DNA of 9,500 nt from positions 1-9,500 of the forward strand of contig JAKAZC010000087.1 in assembly GCA_021826655.1 (NCBI GenBank), given 5' to 3'. Of this stretch, positions 1 to 6,552 are shown one piece after another; within the stretch, counting starts at the first letter, position 1, and the number at the start of each line of letters is the position of its first letter. Under the pieces are notes generated by a model. The model saw only the letters and a program-made list of their open reading frames with translations. It had not been told where the DNA came from and searched no databases. The stretch is from Actinomycetes bacterium. GTDB taxonomy: Bacteria; Actinomycetota; Acidimicrobiia; Acidimicrobiales; RAAP-2. Position numbers and translations under genes: made by a program.

Positions 1-1
1 C

Positions 2-871
2 CTCTTCGGGCGCGAGCGCACCGAGGAGGAGGTGGCCGGCATCAGCAGCGAGATCGTGCTCGCCCGTGCCACGGATCCCGCCGCCCGCGAGGTCGGCCAG
101 GACGGCGGGTTCGTGTCCGCGCTGCTCATCTGGGCGCTCGAGCACGACATGATCGATGCCGCCCTGGTCTCCGCGCTCGAAGGCGACGGCACCTCGTGGA
201 AGGCGGTGCCCGCCGTGGCCCGCGACCGCGCCGAGGTGCTGGCCACCGCCGGCTCCCGCTACACGTACTCGGCCAATCCCATGGCCTACGCCGAGGCGAT
301 CGGGGGCGGCGCCGAGCGGATCGCGCTGGTGGGCATGGGGTGCCAGGCTTCGGCGCCCCCGATGATGTCGGCCCGCAAGGCCGGGAAGGTCGCCCGCCGC
401 CTCACGCTGTCGATCGGCCTCATGTGCTCGAAGACCTTCGACGACGCCATCTTCCCCGAGCTGTTCGAGGCGCGCTACGGCCTCGCCCGCGAGCAGATCG
501 TGAAGATGAACATCAAGGGCGTCTTTCAGGTGTGGATGCGCGACGGCAGCTTCCACGAGATCCCCCTGAAGGAGGCGCACGAGTTCACCCGCGAGGGCTG
601 CAAGGCCTGCCCGGACTTCGCCGCGGAGCACGCGGACATCTCCACCGGCGGCATCGGGGCGTTCAACGACTGGACCCTGACCATCATCCGCACCGAGCGC
701 GGGCGGGAGCTGTTCGACTCCATGGTGGCCGGCGGGGCCGTCGAGCTCCGACCGATCGACGAGGACCCGGGGGCGGTGGCCCTCATGCGCAAGCTGAGCC
801 GGGTCAGCCGGAAGCGCTGGCCCGCCACCGCGGTCCCGATGCCCGGCCTCCTGCCCCGCCCCACCGGATAA
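2..871 (+). CDS. Coenzyme F420 hydrogenase/dehydrogenase beta subunit (FrhB/FdhB) family protein, 5' end missing
   Basis: The reading frame is open from the window edge, so the true start lies upstream; the GTG at 32 is probably internal because the preceding codons (LFGRERTEEE) fit the family. Visible are 289 residues. Family hallmarks are GQDGGFVSALLIWAL near visible residue 32, GMGCQ near 111, LMCSKTFDD near 140, and the C-terminal CKACPDFAAEHADIS block near 200, followed by a G-x-x-G-x-F-N-D-W segment and IRTERG. These cysteines are the type that bind an Fe-S cluster in FrhB/FdhB/FpoF proteins, which use FAD to pass electrons between F420 and a partner. The usual N-terminal ferredoxin-like cysteines would be upstream of the window. 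The partner and substrate cannot be told; no hydrogenase or formate dehydrogenase subunit is visible. Cytoplasmic, no membrane segment. The family call is firm, the reaction is not. Confidence 0.85.
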   Translation, partial: LFGRERTEEEVAGISSEIVLARATDPAAREVGQDGGFVSALLIWALEHDMIDAALVSALEGDGTSWKAVPAVARDRAEVLATAGSRYTYSANPMAYAEAIGGGAERIALVGMGCQASAPPMMSARKAGKVARRLTLSIGLMCSKTFDDAIFPELFEARYGLAREQIVKMNIKGVFQVWMRDGSFHEIPLKEAHEFTREGCKACPDFAAEHADISTGGIGAFNDWTLTIIRTERGRELFDSMVAGGAVELRPIDEDPGAVALMRKLSRVSRKRWPATAVPMPGLLPRPTG

Positions 872-912
872 CCGCGGAGGGTCGGCGGCAACCCGCCGGC
901 GACAGCCGCGTC

Positions 913-929
913 CCGCGCCGCCGGCGCGG
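913..929. terminator. GC hairpin between convergent genes
   Basis: CCGCGCC at 913-919 pairs perfectly with GGCGCGG at 923-929 across a 3-nt loop. It lies in the 60-bp gap between the convergent F420-protein and glycosylase genes, so it could terminate both. There is no T-run on either side, so intrinsic termination is uncertain. Confidence 0.4.
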
Positions 930-931
930 CC

Positions 932-1615
932 TCAGGCGCCGAGCGCCCGGGCGCGGGCGAAGACGGCGTCGAACATCTCCTCGGTGAGGGTGCCGGTGAA
1001 GGTGTTCTGCTGGCTCGGGTGGTACGAGCAGAGCATGACGTGACCGCCCGGCATCGGGTGCTCGGCGAGATGGGCGAACCTCGGCCTCGGCCGGATCCCG
1101 ACGAGCCCGGCGAGCGCCGAGCAGGCGAACTGCCCGAGCACCACGACGACCCGCTTCTCGGTCAGCAGCTCGAGCTCCTCCCGAAGGTACGGCACGCAAT
1201 TGTCCCGCTCCCCGGGGGTCGGCTTGTTGGCCGGCGGGGCGCACCGCACGACCGCCGACACCCACGCGCCGGTGAGCTCGAGACCGTCGTCTTTCCGGAT
1301 GCTCTCGGGCCGGTTGGCGTACCCGGCGCGCCAGAGCGCCCGGAAGAGCCAGTCGCCGGACCGGTCCCCGGTGAAGATCCGTCCCGTGCGGTTCGCCCCG
1401 TGGGCCGCGGGGGCCAGGCCGACCACGAGCAGCCGCGCCCCGGGGTCGCCGAAGCCCCGAACCGGGCGGCCCCAGTAGTGCTCGCCGGCGAACGACGCCC
1501 TGGGCGACGCCGCCACCTCCTCCCGCCAGGACACGAGCCGGGGACAGCGCCGGCACGATTCGATCTGCGATCCCAGGTGCCCCAGCGCCCGGGCACGTCG
1601 TTCGGATTGCCCCAT
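932..1615 (-). CDS. udgB: Uracil-DNA glycosylase, family 5 (UdgB type)
   Basis: This 227-residue protein removes uracil and some other damaged bases from DNA as the first step of base-excision repair. Motif A, residues 67-85, reads GLAPAAHGANRTGRIFTGD, which is the family 5 form: it has Ala where family 4 enzymes carry an acidic residue. The motif SYHPSQQN (197-204) carries the conserved His199. Four cysteines, C21-x2-C24, C125 and C140, are spaced as the [4Fe-4S] ligands of family 4/5 enzymes. The length is normal. ATG at 1615 is chosen because it precedes the CxxC region by about 20 residues and lies exactly 7 nt downstream of a minus-strand TAGGCT (-10 type), suggesting a leaderless mRNA. 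The longer open frame upstream (to 2338) is a shadow of the phosphatase gene. It is divergent from the phosphatase operon. Confidence 0.9.
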   Translation of the reverse strand: MGQSERRARALGHLGSQIESCRRCPRLVSWREEVAASPRASFAGEHYWGRPVRGFGDPGARLLVVGLAPAAHGANRTGRIFTGDRSGDWLFRALWRAGYANRPESIRKDDGLELTGAWVSAVVRCAPPANKPTPGERDNCVPYLREELELLTEKRVVVVLGQFACSALAGLVGIRPRPRFAHLAEHPMPGGHVMLCSYHPSQQNTFTGTLTEEMFDAVFARARALGA

Positions 1616-1622
1616 TCCTGGC

Positions 1623-1632
1623 AGCCTACGAT
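1623..1632. promoter_or_regulatory. Overlapping divergent -10 elements, likely bidirectional promoter
   Basis: The ten bases AGCCTACGAT contain TACGAT on the plus strand (1627-1632) and TAGGCT on the minus strand (1628-1623), both TANNNT. Each is followed by exactly 7 nt and then an ATG: 1640 on plus and 1615 on minus. This is the geometry of leaderless actinobacterial transcripts that begin at the A of the start codon. -35 matches are poor (TTCGGA at 1601-1606 on plus, spacer 20). It would drive both the glycosylase and the phosphatase trio. Inferred from sequence only. Confidence 0.45.
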
Positions 1633-1639
1633 GGGGTGA

Positions 1640-2389
1640 ATGCCCCCCTCCCGCAGGTCCATCCGGTCGAACGGCGCCGCCCCGGCGACGGCCGTTCCCA
1701 GGCGTGCCGCCGCGCCGCGTGCGCGCACCGGGGGGGCGGGCCACGCCGCTCCGGGAAAGGGCTCCGCCCCGACCGTGGTCCTGCTCGTCCGCCACGGCAC
1801 GACGCCGACGACCGGCAAGGTCCTCCCCGGCCGGGCCCCCGGGCTGCACCTGTCGGAGGCGGGCAGGAGGCAGGCCGACGTGGTCGCCTCGCGGATGGCC
1901 GAGCTCGCAACCCCGCCGAGCGTGATCTACACCTCGCCGTTGGAGCGGGCCCGCGAGACCGCGGCTCCCACCGCGAAGGTGCTGGGGCTGCGGCCCAGGA
2001 CGGACCGGGGGCTGGTCGAGTGCGACGTCGGCTCGTGGACCGGCGCCTCCCACGCGCGGTTGGTCAAGCGCCCCGAGTGGTCCCACGTCCAGCGCTGGCC
2101 GTCGGGCTTCCGCTTCCCCGACGGCGAGTCCTTCGCCGAGATGTCGGTGAGGGCCAACGACGCGGTGCTGCGCCTCGCCCGAGCCCATCCGGGACAGACC
2201 GTCGTCGCCGTGTCCCATGCCGACCCGATCAAGGCGGTGGTGGCGTCGGCCTCCGGGGTGCCGCTCGACCTGTTTCAGCGGTTCGTCATCTCGCCGTGCT
2301 CCATCTCGGCCCTGGTCTTCGGGCCGGGCGGTACCCACGTGCTGTGCGTGAACTCCACCGGATCCCTGCGCGAGCTGGTGCTGTCGTGA
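1640..2389 (+). CDS. Histidine phosphatase superfamily protein (MSMEG_4193 / Rv2135c-like putative phosphomutase)
   Basis: A 249-residue protein of the histidine phosphatase (phosphoglycerate mutase-like) fold. The phospho-accepting motif RHG is at 51-53 within VVLLVRHGTT, followed by YTSPLERARET (97-107), the acidic residue in GLVECDVGSW (124-133) and the second catalytic His in VSHADPIK (191-198). The order with DUF3090 and SCO1664 genes downstream identifies the actinobacterial MSMEG_4193 subgroup, whose natural substrate is not settled. Residues 1-45 are a basic Ala/Pro/Arg stretch outside the domain. ATG 1640 is preferred for its position 7 nt after TACGAT; the alternative GTG at 1775, just before the first beta strand, would give a 204-residue protein closer to the family minimum but has only a distant purine run (1753-1761). 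No signal peptide is evident; likely cytoplasmic. Confidence 0.85.
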   Translation: MPPSRRSIRSNGAAPATAVPRRAAAPRARTGGAGHAAPGKGSAPTVVLLVRHGTTPTTGKVLPGRAPGLHLSEAGRRQADVVASRMAELATPPSVIYTSPLERARETAAPTAKVLGLRPRTDRGLVECDVGSWTGASHARLVKRPEWSHVQRWPSGFRFPDGESFAEMSVRANDAVLRLARAHPGQTVVAVSHADPIKAVVASASGVPLDLFQRFVISPCSISALVFGPGGTHVLCVNSTGSLRELVLS

Positions 2390-2886
2390 CCGAGCTCGAC
2401 CTCGGCGCGCCGGACCGGTTCACCGTGGGCACCCTCGGATCGGTCGGCAACCGGACGTTCCTCGTGCAGTGCCAGCAGGCCGCCACCGTCCTGACCATGA
2501 AGATCGAGAAGAACCAGGTCGCCGTGCTGGCCAGCTACCTCGCGCGGATCGTGCGCGAGCTGAAGCGGCCGGGCCACCTCCCCGACGACCTCACCCTCCG
2601 GTTCGACGAGGACGACGAGCCCGACTGGGTGGTCGGCACGATCGGCGTCTCCTACGACGAGGCGTCAGACCGCCTCGTCGTCGTGGCCGAGGAGCTCGTG
2701 GCCGAGGACGAGGTGGGCCGGTCCGCGCGGATCGCCGTCACCAAGGAGCAGGCGGCCGCCTTCGCCATCCGCGCGACCCAGCTCGTCGAGGCGGGGCGCC
2801 CGTCGTGCCCGCTCTGCGGCCTGCCCCTCGACCCCTCCGGGCACGATTGCCCACGCACCAACGGCCACCGGCCCCCGGCCGTCTGA
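2386..2886 (+). CDS. DUF3090 family protein
   Basis: A 166-residue protein starting at a GTG that overlaps the phosphatase stop (GTGA, 4-nt overlap), so translation is probably coupled. The N-terminal part (DRFTVGTLGSVGNRTFLVQ, roughly residues 10-28) and the block DDEPDWVVGTIGVSYD around residues 80-95 match the DUF3090 pattern. The C-terminus carries C141-x2-C144, H153 and C155 in GRPSCPLCGLPLDPSGHDC, which looks like a small zinc-binding knuckle. No enzymatic function is known for the family. It is found between a histidine phosphatase and an SCO1664-type protein in many actinobacteria, so it probably acts with them. Soluble, without signal peptide or membrane helix. The family call is strong; the function is unknown. 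Confidence 0.9.
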   Translation: MTELDLGAPDRFTVGTLGSVGNRTFLVQCQQAATVLTMKIEKNQVAVLASYLARIVRELKRPGHLPDDLTLRFDEDDEPDWVVGTIGVSYDEASDRLVVVAEELVAEDEVGRSARIAVTKEQAAAFAIRATQLVEAGRPSCPLCGLPLDPSGHDCPRTNGHRPPAV

Positions 2887-2897
2887 GCGGCGCAGCG

Positions 2898-3608
2898 GTG
2901 GGCACGCCCGACGTCGCCGAGGTCCTCGGAGCCGGCGAGATGACGGTGCACGGGCGGATCCCGGGCAGCTCCAACGCCACCCTGCTCGTGACGTGCACGC
3001 TGCACGGGGTCGAGCTCATGGCCGTCTACAAGCCTGCCCGGGGCGAGCGCCCGCTCTGGGACTTCCCCACCGGCCTGCACCGGCGGGAGATCGCGGCCTA
3101 CGAGCTCGCCCGGGCCCTCGGCTGGGACCTGGTGCCCGAGACCGTGGGGCGGGCCGAAGGCCCCTACGGCCCCGGCTCGGTGCAGCGGTTCGTGCCCGAG
3201 GACGGCGGGGCCCACTACTTCACCCTGCGCGAGCAGCCCGGGTGGTGGCCGACGCTGAAGATGTTCGCGGCGTTCGACGTGGTGGCCAACAACGCCGACC
3301 GCAAGAGCGGCCACGTCCTGCTGGCCGAGGGCCGCCTCTGGGGCATCGACCACGGCCTGTGCTTTCACGAGGAGCCGAAGCTGCGGACGGTCATCTGGGA
3401 CTTCGCGGGCGAGCCGGTCGATCCGGGCCTGCTCGGCGACCTGAGGCGGCTCAGCCGGGACGGGCTTCCGGCGCGGCTGGAAGAGCTGCTCGAGCCCGAG
3501 GAGCAGGATGCGCTGCTGTCGCGCGTGGCCCGGCTGACCCGCGCCGGGGAGCTGCCGACTCCCTCGGACCGGGGGCGGTGGCCCCCGTACCCGTGGCCCC
3601 TCGTCTGA
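2898..3608 (+). CDS. SCO1664 family protein (PI3/4-kinase-like fold)
   Basis: A 236-residue protein, third in the trio, starting at GTG 2898, 11 nt after the DUF3090 stop; a weak purine stretch (GAGCGG) precedes it. Landmarks in order: SSNATLL (24-30), VYKPARGERPLWDFP (43-57) with Lys45 as the likely nucleotide-contacting lysine, RREIAAYELARALGW (62-76), FDVVANNADRKSGHVLL (126-142) with an N-N-A-D-R-K catalytic-loop-like motif, GIDHGLCF (149-156) as the metal-binding equivalent, KLRTVIWDFAGEP (161-173), and WPPYPWP at the end. This pattern is shared with the phosphatidylinositol 3/4-kinase-related superfamily, so a kinase activity is plausible but not shown. In many actinobacteria mshC follows this gene; here the next gene is on the opposite strand. 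Family assignment is firm, substrate unknown. Confidence 0.88.
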   Translation: MGTPDVAEVLGAGEMTVHGRIPGSSNATLLVTCTLHGVELMAVYKPARGERPLWDFPTGLHRREIAAYELARALGWDLVPETVGRAEGPYGPGSVQRFVPEDGGAHYFTLREQPGWWPTLKMFAAFDVVANNADRKSGHVLLAEGRLWGIDHGLCFHEEPKLRTVIWDFAGEPVDPGLLGDLRRLSRDGLPARLEELLEPEEQDALLSRVARLTRAGELPTPSDRGRWPPYPWPLV

Positions 3609-3620
3609 GCCGCCCGAACC

Positions 3621-3637
3621 GGACCGCCGCGGCGTCC
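3621..3637. terminator. Weak imperfect hairpin between convergent genes
   Basis: In the 31-bp gap between the SCO1664-type gene and the epoxide hydrolase gene, GGAC at 3621-3624 pairs with GTCC at 3634-3637 and inner GC bases can extend the stem with one bulge. It has no T-run and could be chance in GC-rich DNA. Confidence 0.2.
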
Positions 3638-3639
3638 CG

Positions 3640-4050
3640 TCAGTACGTCCGGGGGACCAGGGCGCTCACGTCCTCGCCGGCCATCATCCTGGCGGGCAGG
3701 GCGGTGTCCCAGTAGTCGGTCCAGCGACTGATCCTGCCGTCGCGCACCACGAAGGCGCCCATCACCGGTACGCCGTGCAGGGTGCCGTCCGGCCCCCTCA
3801 TCATGTCGAGCCGCTCGGTCAGGACCACGTCGCCGTTCGCGGCGAGGTTCTGCATCCGGTACTCGTAGGAGTCGGGGAACATCGCGAACTGGGCGGCCAG
3901 GTTCTCGACGACGGCATCCACGCCGGCCGCAGCCTCCATCCCCGTGTTCTGGTACACGGCGTCGTCGGCCAGGTACCCGCGGAGTGCCTCCGCGTCCCGC
4001 CGGACCATCGCTGCACAGAACTCCCGCACGATGCCTGCCGCGTCACTCAT
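3640..4050 (-). CDS. Limonene-1,2-epoxide hydrolase family protein (SnoaL/NTF2-like fold)
   Basis: A 136-residue NTF2-like protein. Against the limonene-1,2-epoxide hydrolase of Rhodococcus erythropolis as I recall it, all five catalytic positions are kept: Y33 and N35 in AVYQN (Tyr53/Asn55 there), R80 and D82 in TERLD (Arg99/Asp101), and D112 in RWTDYWD (Asp132). That enzyme opens epoxides by one-step addition of water positioned by Asp132, Asn55 and Tyr53. An epoxide hydrolase is therefore more likely than a non-catalytic SnoaL-like protein; the substrate is unknown. ATG 4050 is chosen because AGGGAG lies 6 nt upstream, whereas the in-frame ATG at 4077 has no ribosome site and sits inside the palindromic operator. 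The gene is divergent from a TetR gene, which probably represses it. Confidence 0.82.
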   Translation of the reverse strand: MSDAAGIVREFCAAMVRRDAEALRGYLADDAVYQNTGMEAAAGVDAVVENLAAQFAMFPDSYEYRMQNLAANGDVVLTERLDMMRGPDGTLHGVPVMGAFVVRDGRISRWTDYWDTALPARMMAGEDVSALVPRTY

Positions 4051-4056
4051 GCGCCG

Positions 4057-4062
4057 CTCCCT
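4057..4062 (-). promoter_or_regulatory. Ribosome binding site deciding the epoxide hydrolase start
   Basis: AGGGAG on the minus strand, with a 6-nt spacer to the ATG at 4050. It supports this start over the ATG at 4077. Confidence 0.65.
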
Positions 4063-4073
4063 GAGGGTCGAAG

Positions 4074-4090
4074 ACATACAACTTGTATGT
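4074..4090. promoter_or_regulatory. 17-bp perfect palindrome, probable TetR operator
   Basis: ACATACAA (4074-4081), a central C (4082) and TTGTATGT (4083-4090) form a perfect inverted repeat with 8-bp arms. It is AT-rich in otherwise GC-rich DNA and lies in the 56-bp gap between the divergent epoxide hydrolase and TetR genes. On the TetR side it covers the expected -35/spacer of a promoter whose -10 could be GATACT (4095-4100), 6 nt before the TetR ATG. Size and symmetry fit a TetR-dimer site controlling both genes. Confidence 0.7.
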
Positions 4091-4106
4091 AGACGATACT
4101 GAGGGG

Positions 4107-4724
4107 ATGTCAGGTGGTCAAGAGCCCACCACGCGGGCTTCGCGGGTCGCGCGGCGCTCGGAGGCCACGAAGGCGGCGCTCGTCGCCGCCGCTCGGCGCC
4201 TCTTCGTCGCGAAGGGCTATTTCTCGACCGGGACCGAGGAGATCGTCGCCGAGGCCGGGGTGGGGACGAGAGGAGCGCTCTACCACCACTTCGCCGACAA
4301 GCAGGCCCTCTTCCGGGCGGTCTTCGAGAGCGTCGAGGAGGACCTGCTGGCCACCGCGGGCGCCACGCCGGGATCGACCGGCGCCTTCGACCGGCTGCGG
4401 GCCGGGCTCGTCGGCTTCCTCGACGCCGCCGCCGTCAGCCGAGAGGTCCAGCAGGTCCTCCTCGTCGACGGCCCCGCCGTGCTCGGATGGCGACAGTGGC
4501 GCGCTCTCGAAGAGCACTACGGGCTGGGCGCCATACGTGGCCTGCTCCACCAGGCCCTCGCCGAGGGCGCCATCGCCGCGCAGCCGCTCGACGCGCTCGC
4601 CCACATCCTTCTGGCCGCGGTGGACGAGGCGGCCCTCTACATCGCCAACTCCCCCGACCCTCCGACCGCCCACGACGAGACCGTCGACGCGATGGAGCGG
4701 CTCCTGCGCGGGATCAGCGCCTGA
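4107..4724 (+). CDS. TetR/AcrR family transcriptional regulator
   Basis: A 205-residue TetR-type repressor. The N-terminal domain (about 18-65) contains [17 protein letters not shown], then the helix-turn-helix [20 protein letters not shown], and [12 protein letters not shown]. The C-terminal half (about 75-205) is a helical ligand-binding and dimerisation domain with [19 protein letters not shown] near 121-139, typical of one common TetR C-terminal subgroup. ATG 4107 is chosen; a TTG at 4083 in the same frame lies inside the palindrome and is unlikely. GAGGGG directly precedes the ATG with too little spacing for a standard ribosome site, so translation may be leaderless from the GATACT -10 at 4095-4100. 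Divergent from the epoxide hydrolase gene and presumably autoregulated through the shared operator; the ligand may be that enzyme's substrate. It converges with etfA, 10 bp away. Confidence 0.9.
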   Translation: MSGGQEPTTRASRVARRSEATKAALVAAARRLFVAKGYFSTGTEEIVAEAGVGTRGALYHHFADKQALFRAVFESVEEDLLATAGATPGSTGAFDRLRAGLVGFLDAAAVSREVQQVLLVDGPAVLGWRQWRALEEHYGLGAIRGLLHQALAEGAIAAQPLDALAHILLAAVDEAALYIANSPDPPTAHDETVDAMERLLRGISA

Positions 4725-4734
4725 GCGCGGCCGA

Positions 4735-5703
4735 TCAGCTCCGGGCCTTCAGCTCCTCGATCAGCGCGGGCAGGACCTTGTGCACGTCGCCCACGATCCC
4801 GAGGTCGGCGACCGAGAAGATCGGTGCGTCCTGGTCCTTGTTGATCGCCACGATGTTCTTGGAGCCCTTCATGCCGACCAGGTGCTGGGTCGCTCCCGAG
4901 ATCCCGCAGGCCACGTACACGGTCGGCTTGACCGTCTTGCCGGTCTGACCGACCTGGTGCGAGTAGGGGACCCAGCCGGCGTCGACGATGGCGCGGCTGG
5001 CCCCGGCGGCGCCGTGCAACAGGCCGGCCAGCTCCTCGATCAGCGCGTAGCTCTCGGCCGAGCCGAGCCCACGGCCACCCGACACCACGACCGGCGCCTC
5101 GTCGAGCTTGGGGCCCGTCCGGGCCTCCTCGTGCCGGCCCACGATGCGCGCGCCGGCGGTGCTGCCCCCGTCCGGGGCAGGTGCCGCGACCACCTCGGCA
5201 GGTCCGCCGCCCGAGGGCTCGGCCGCGAACGACTTGGCCCGGATGACGAAGATCCCGGGTCCCTCACCGGTGAACCTGGCGGTGACGATGTGGCTCCCAC
5301 CGAACACGGGGTGCTGGGAGGAGAGCCCGCCGTCCGCGACGAGCCCGGTGACGTTCGTCAGGACCGGCCGGTCCAGCTTGACCGACAGCCGCCCGGCCAC
5401 GTCGCGCCCGTCGTAGGTCGCGGGCACCAGCAGCGCGTCCGGCACGTTGCCGGCCGCCACGAGGGCCGCGATGGCCCCGGCGACCGGCACGCCCGGCAGG
5501 GCCCCGCCCAGGTCGCCGACGTCGTACACCCTGGTGGCCCCGTACTCGCCCAGTGCGGCGGCCAGCGAAGCGGTGTTCGGGCCCCACGCCACCGCCTCGA
5601 CGGTGGAGGCCACGCTGCGCGCCTCGGTCAGGAGCTCGAGGGTGACCGGGGTCGGTCCCGACTCCCGTTCCTCCGCGAGGACCCAGATCTTGTCGATCGC
5701 CAT
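4735..5703 (-). CDS. etfA: Electron transfer flavoprotein, alpha subunit
   Basis: The 322-residue EtfA, which carries FAD and forms a heterodimer with EtfB to take electrons from acyl-CoA and related dehydrogenases to ETF:quinone oxidoreductase. The N-terminal domain (1-190) begins [12 protein letters not shown]; the FAD domain follows with [11 protein letters not shown] (205-215), [11 protein letters not shown] (236-246), [12 protein letters not shown] (249-260) and the EtfA signature [19 protein letters not shown] (263-281) plus NKDQDAPIF (288-296). Length is normal. ATG 5703 gives the expected N-terminus; it lies 1 nt after the etfB stop, and its ribosome site (AAGGTGG) is inside the end of etfB, so translation is coupled. 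No acyl-CoA dehydrogenase or quinone oxidoreductase gene is adjacent, so the donor cannot be read from context. Confidence 0.96.
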   Translation of the reverse strand: MAIDKIWVLAEERESGPTPVTLELLTEARSVASTVEAVAWGPNTASLAAALGEYGATRVYDVGDLGGALPGVPVAGAIAALVAAGNVPDALLVPATYDGRDVAGRLSVKLDRPVLTNVTGLVADGGLSSQHPVFGGSHIVTARFTGEGPGIFVIRAKSFAAEPSGGGPAEVVAAPAPDGGSTAGARIVGRHEEARTGPKLDEAPVVVSGGRGLGSAESYALIEELAGLLHGAAGASRAIVDAGWVPYSHQVGQTGKTVKPTVYVACGISGATQHLVGMKGSKNIVAINKDQDAPIFSVADLGIVGDVHKVLPALIEELKARS

Positions 5704-5704
5704 G

Positions 5705-6481
5705 TCAAACCACCTTGAGCTGCTCGAGGAAGGCGGCGATGCGCTGGGCGCCGTCGCCTTCGTCCACGACGATCTCACCGCCGGCCCGGGCCTCGGCCTC
5801 CGAGACGTCGGTGATCTCCTGCCGGGCGCCCGCGGCGCCCACCTGCGAGGCGTCGATCCCGAGATCGGCCCCGGTCAGCACGTCCACGGGCTTCGACTTG
5901 GCCGCCATGATCCCCTTGAACGACGGGTAGCGGGGCTCGACGACCCCGGCGGTCACCGTCACCACCGCCGGGAGCGGGCTCTCCACCTCGTCGTAGCCCG
6001 CCTCCGTCTGGCGCTCGACCCGGAGGGTCGAGGACTCCACCGACACCTTCTTGGCGAAGGTCACCGAGGGCCAGCCGAGCAGCTCCGCCACCTGAACGGG
6101 CGTGGTGCCGGTGTAGCCGTCCGTCGACTCGGTGGCGGTCAGCACCAGGTCGGCACCGGCCCGCTGGATGGCCGCGGCCAGGACCTTCGCCGTTCCCAGG
6201 GCGTCCGACCCGGCCAGCGCCTCGTCGCTCACGAGGATCGCCCCCGCCGCGCCCATGGCGAGAGCGGTCCGCAGCCCGGAGGTCTCCCCGTTCGGAGCCA
6301 TCGACACCAGCGTGACGGCATCCCCCTCCCCCGACGCGAGCTGCAGTGCCATCTCGACGCCGTAGGAATCGGAATCGTCGAGGATGAGCTTGCCGGAACG
6401 GTTGAGGGTATGGGTTCCCGGGTCGAGCGACGGGGGTGCCGCGGGGTCGGGAATCTGCTTCACACAGACGACGACGTTCAT
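5705..6481 (-). CDS. etfB: Electron transfer flavoprotein, beta subunit
   Basis: The 258-residue EtfB, partner of EtfA, which binds AMP in housekeeping ETFs. It starts MNVVVCVKQIPDP, the family N-terminus, then has LILDDSDSYGVEMALQL, ATESTDGYTGTTPVQVAELLG and the EtfB signature region VERQTEAGYDEVESPLPAVVTVT (about 155-177), followed by EPRYPSFKGIMAAKSKPV. Order and sequence resemble housekeeping (group I) ETFs rather than the electron-bifurcating type, though this is judged by eye. ATG 6481 is chosen from the family start; an ATG at 6490 would add three residues. AGG sits only 2 nt upstream, so the ribosome site is poor. First gene of the etfBA pair; 71 bp separate it from the phosphodiesterase gene upstream on the same strand. 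Confidence 0.95.
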   Translation of the reverse strand: MNVVVCVKQIPDPAAPPSLDPGTHTLNRSGKLILDDSDSYGVEMALQLASGEGDAVTLVSMAPNGETSGLRTALAMGAAGAILVSDEALAGSDALGTAKVLAAAIQRAGADLVLTATESTDGYTGTTPVQVAELLGWPSVTFAKKVSVESSTLRVERQTEAGYDEVESPLPAVVTVTAGVVEPRYPSFKGIMAAKSKPVDVLTGADLGIDASQVGAAGARQEITDVSEAEARAGGEIVVDEGDGAQRIAAFLEQLKVV

Positions 6482-6502
6482 GGCCTGCATTGTTGACGAC
6501 GA

Positions 6503-6515
6503 CGAGGGTCCCTCG
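6503..6515. repeat. 13-bp palindrome upstream of etfB
   Basis: CGAGGG-T-CCCTCG is a perfect inverted repeat with 6-bp arms, 21 nt upstream of the etfB start, in the 71-bp gap after the phosphodiesterase gene. It could be an operator or part of a hairpin; no clear promoter was found beside it. Chance is possible in GC-rich DNA. Confidence 0.3.
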
Positions 6516-6552
6516 CCATTCGACATCCGGAGCAGGGAAGCGGGGACGGGCC

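Noticed and set aside
2..31. GTG at 32 as the start of the F420-type protein.
   Set aside because: The ten codons before it are open and match the family (LFGRERTEEE), so the gene simply enters from the left edge.
932..2338. A 468-codon minus-strand open frame that would give the uracil-DNA glycosylase a 240-residue N-terminal extension.
   Set aside because: The extra part lies antisense to the phosphatase, has the low-complexity composition of a shadow frame and no domain; the family start is at 1615.
1636..2886. A 416-codon plus-strand frame starting at GTG 1636.
   Set aside because: Only the last 166 codons (from GTG 2386) are DUF3090; the earlier part is a shifted reading of the phosphatase gene.
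2469..3608. A 379-codon frame extending the SCO1664-type protein upstream.
   Set aside because: The first 143 codons are an out-of-frame reading of the DUF3090 gene; similarity to the family starts after GTG 2898.
4114..5718. A 534-codon plus-strand open frame.
   Set aside because: It is the shadow of TetR and of antisense etfA, very rich in Arg, Ser and Pro, with no recognisable domain.
5447..6496. Long plus-strand frames opposite etfB and etfA.
   Set aside because: They are antisense to well-conserved ETF genes and show no domain.
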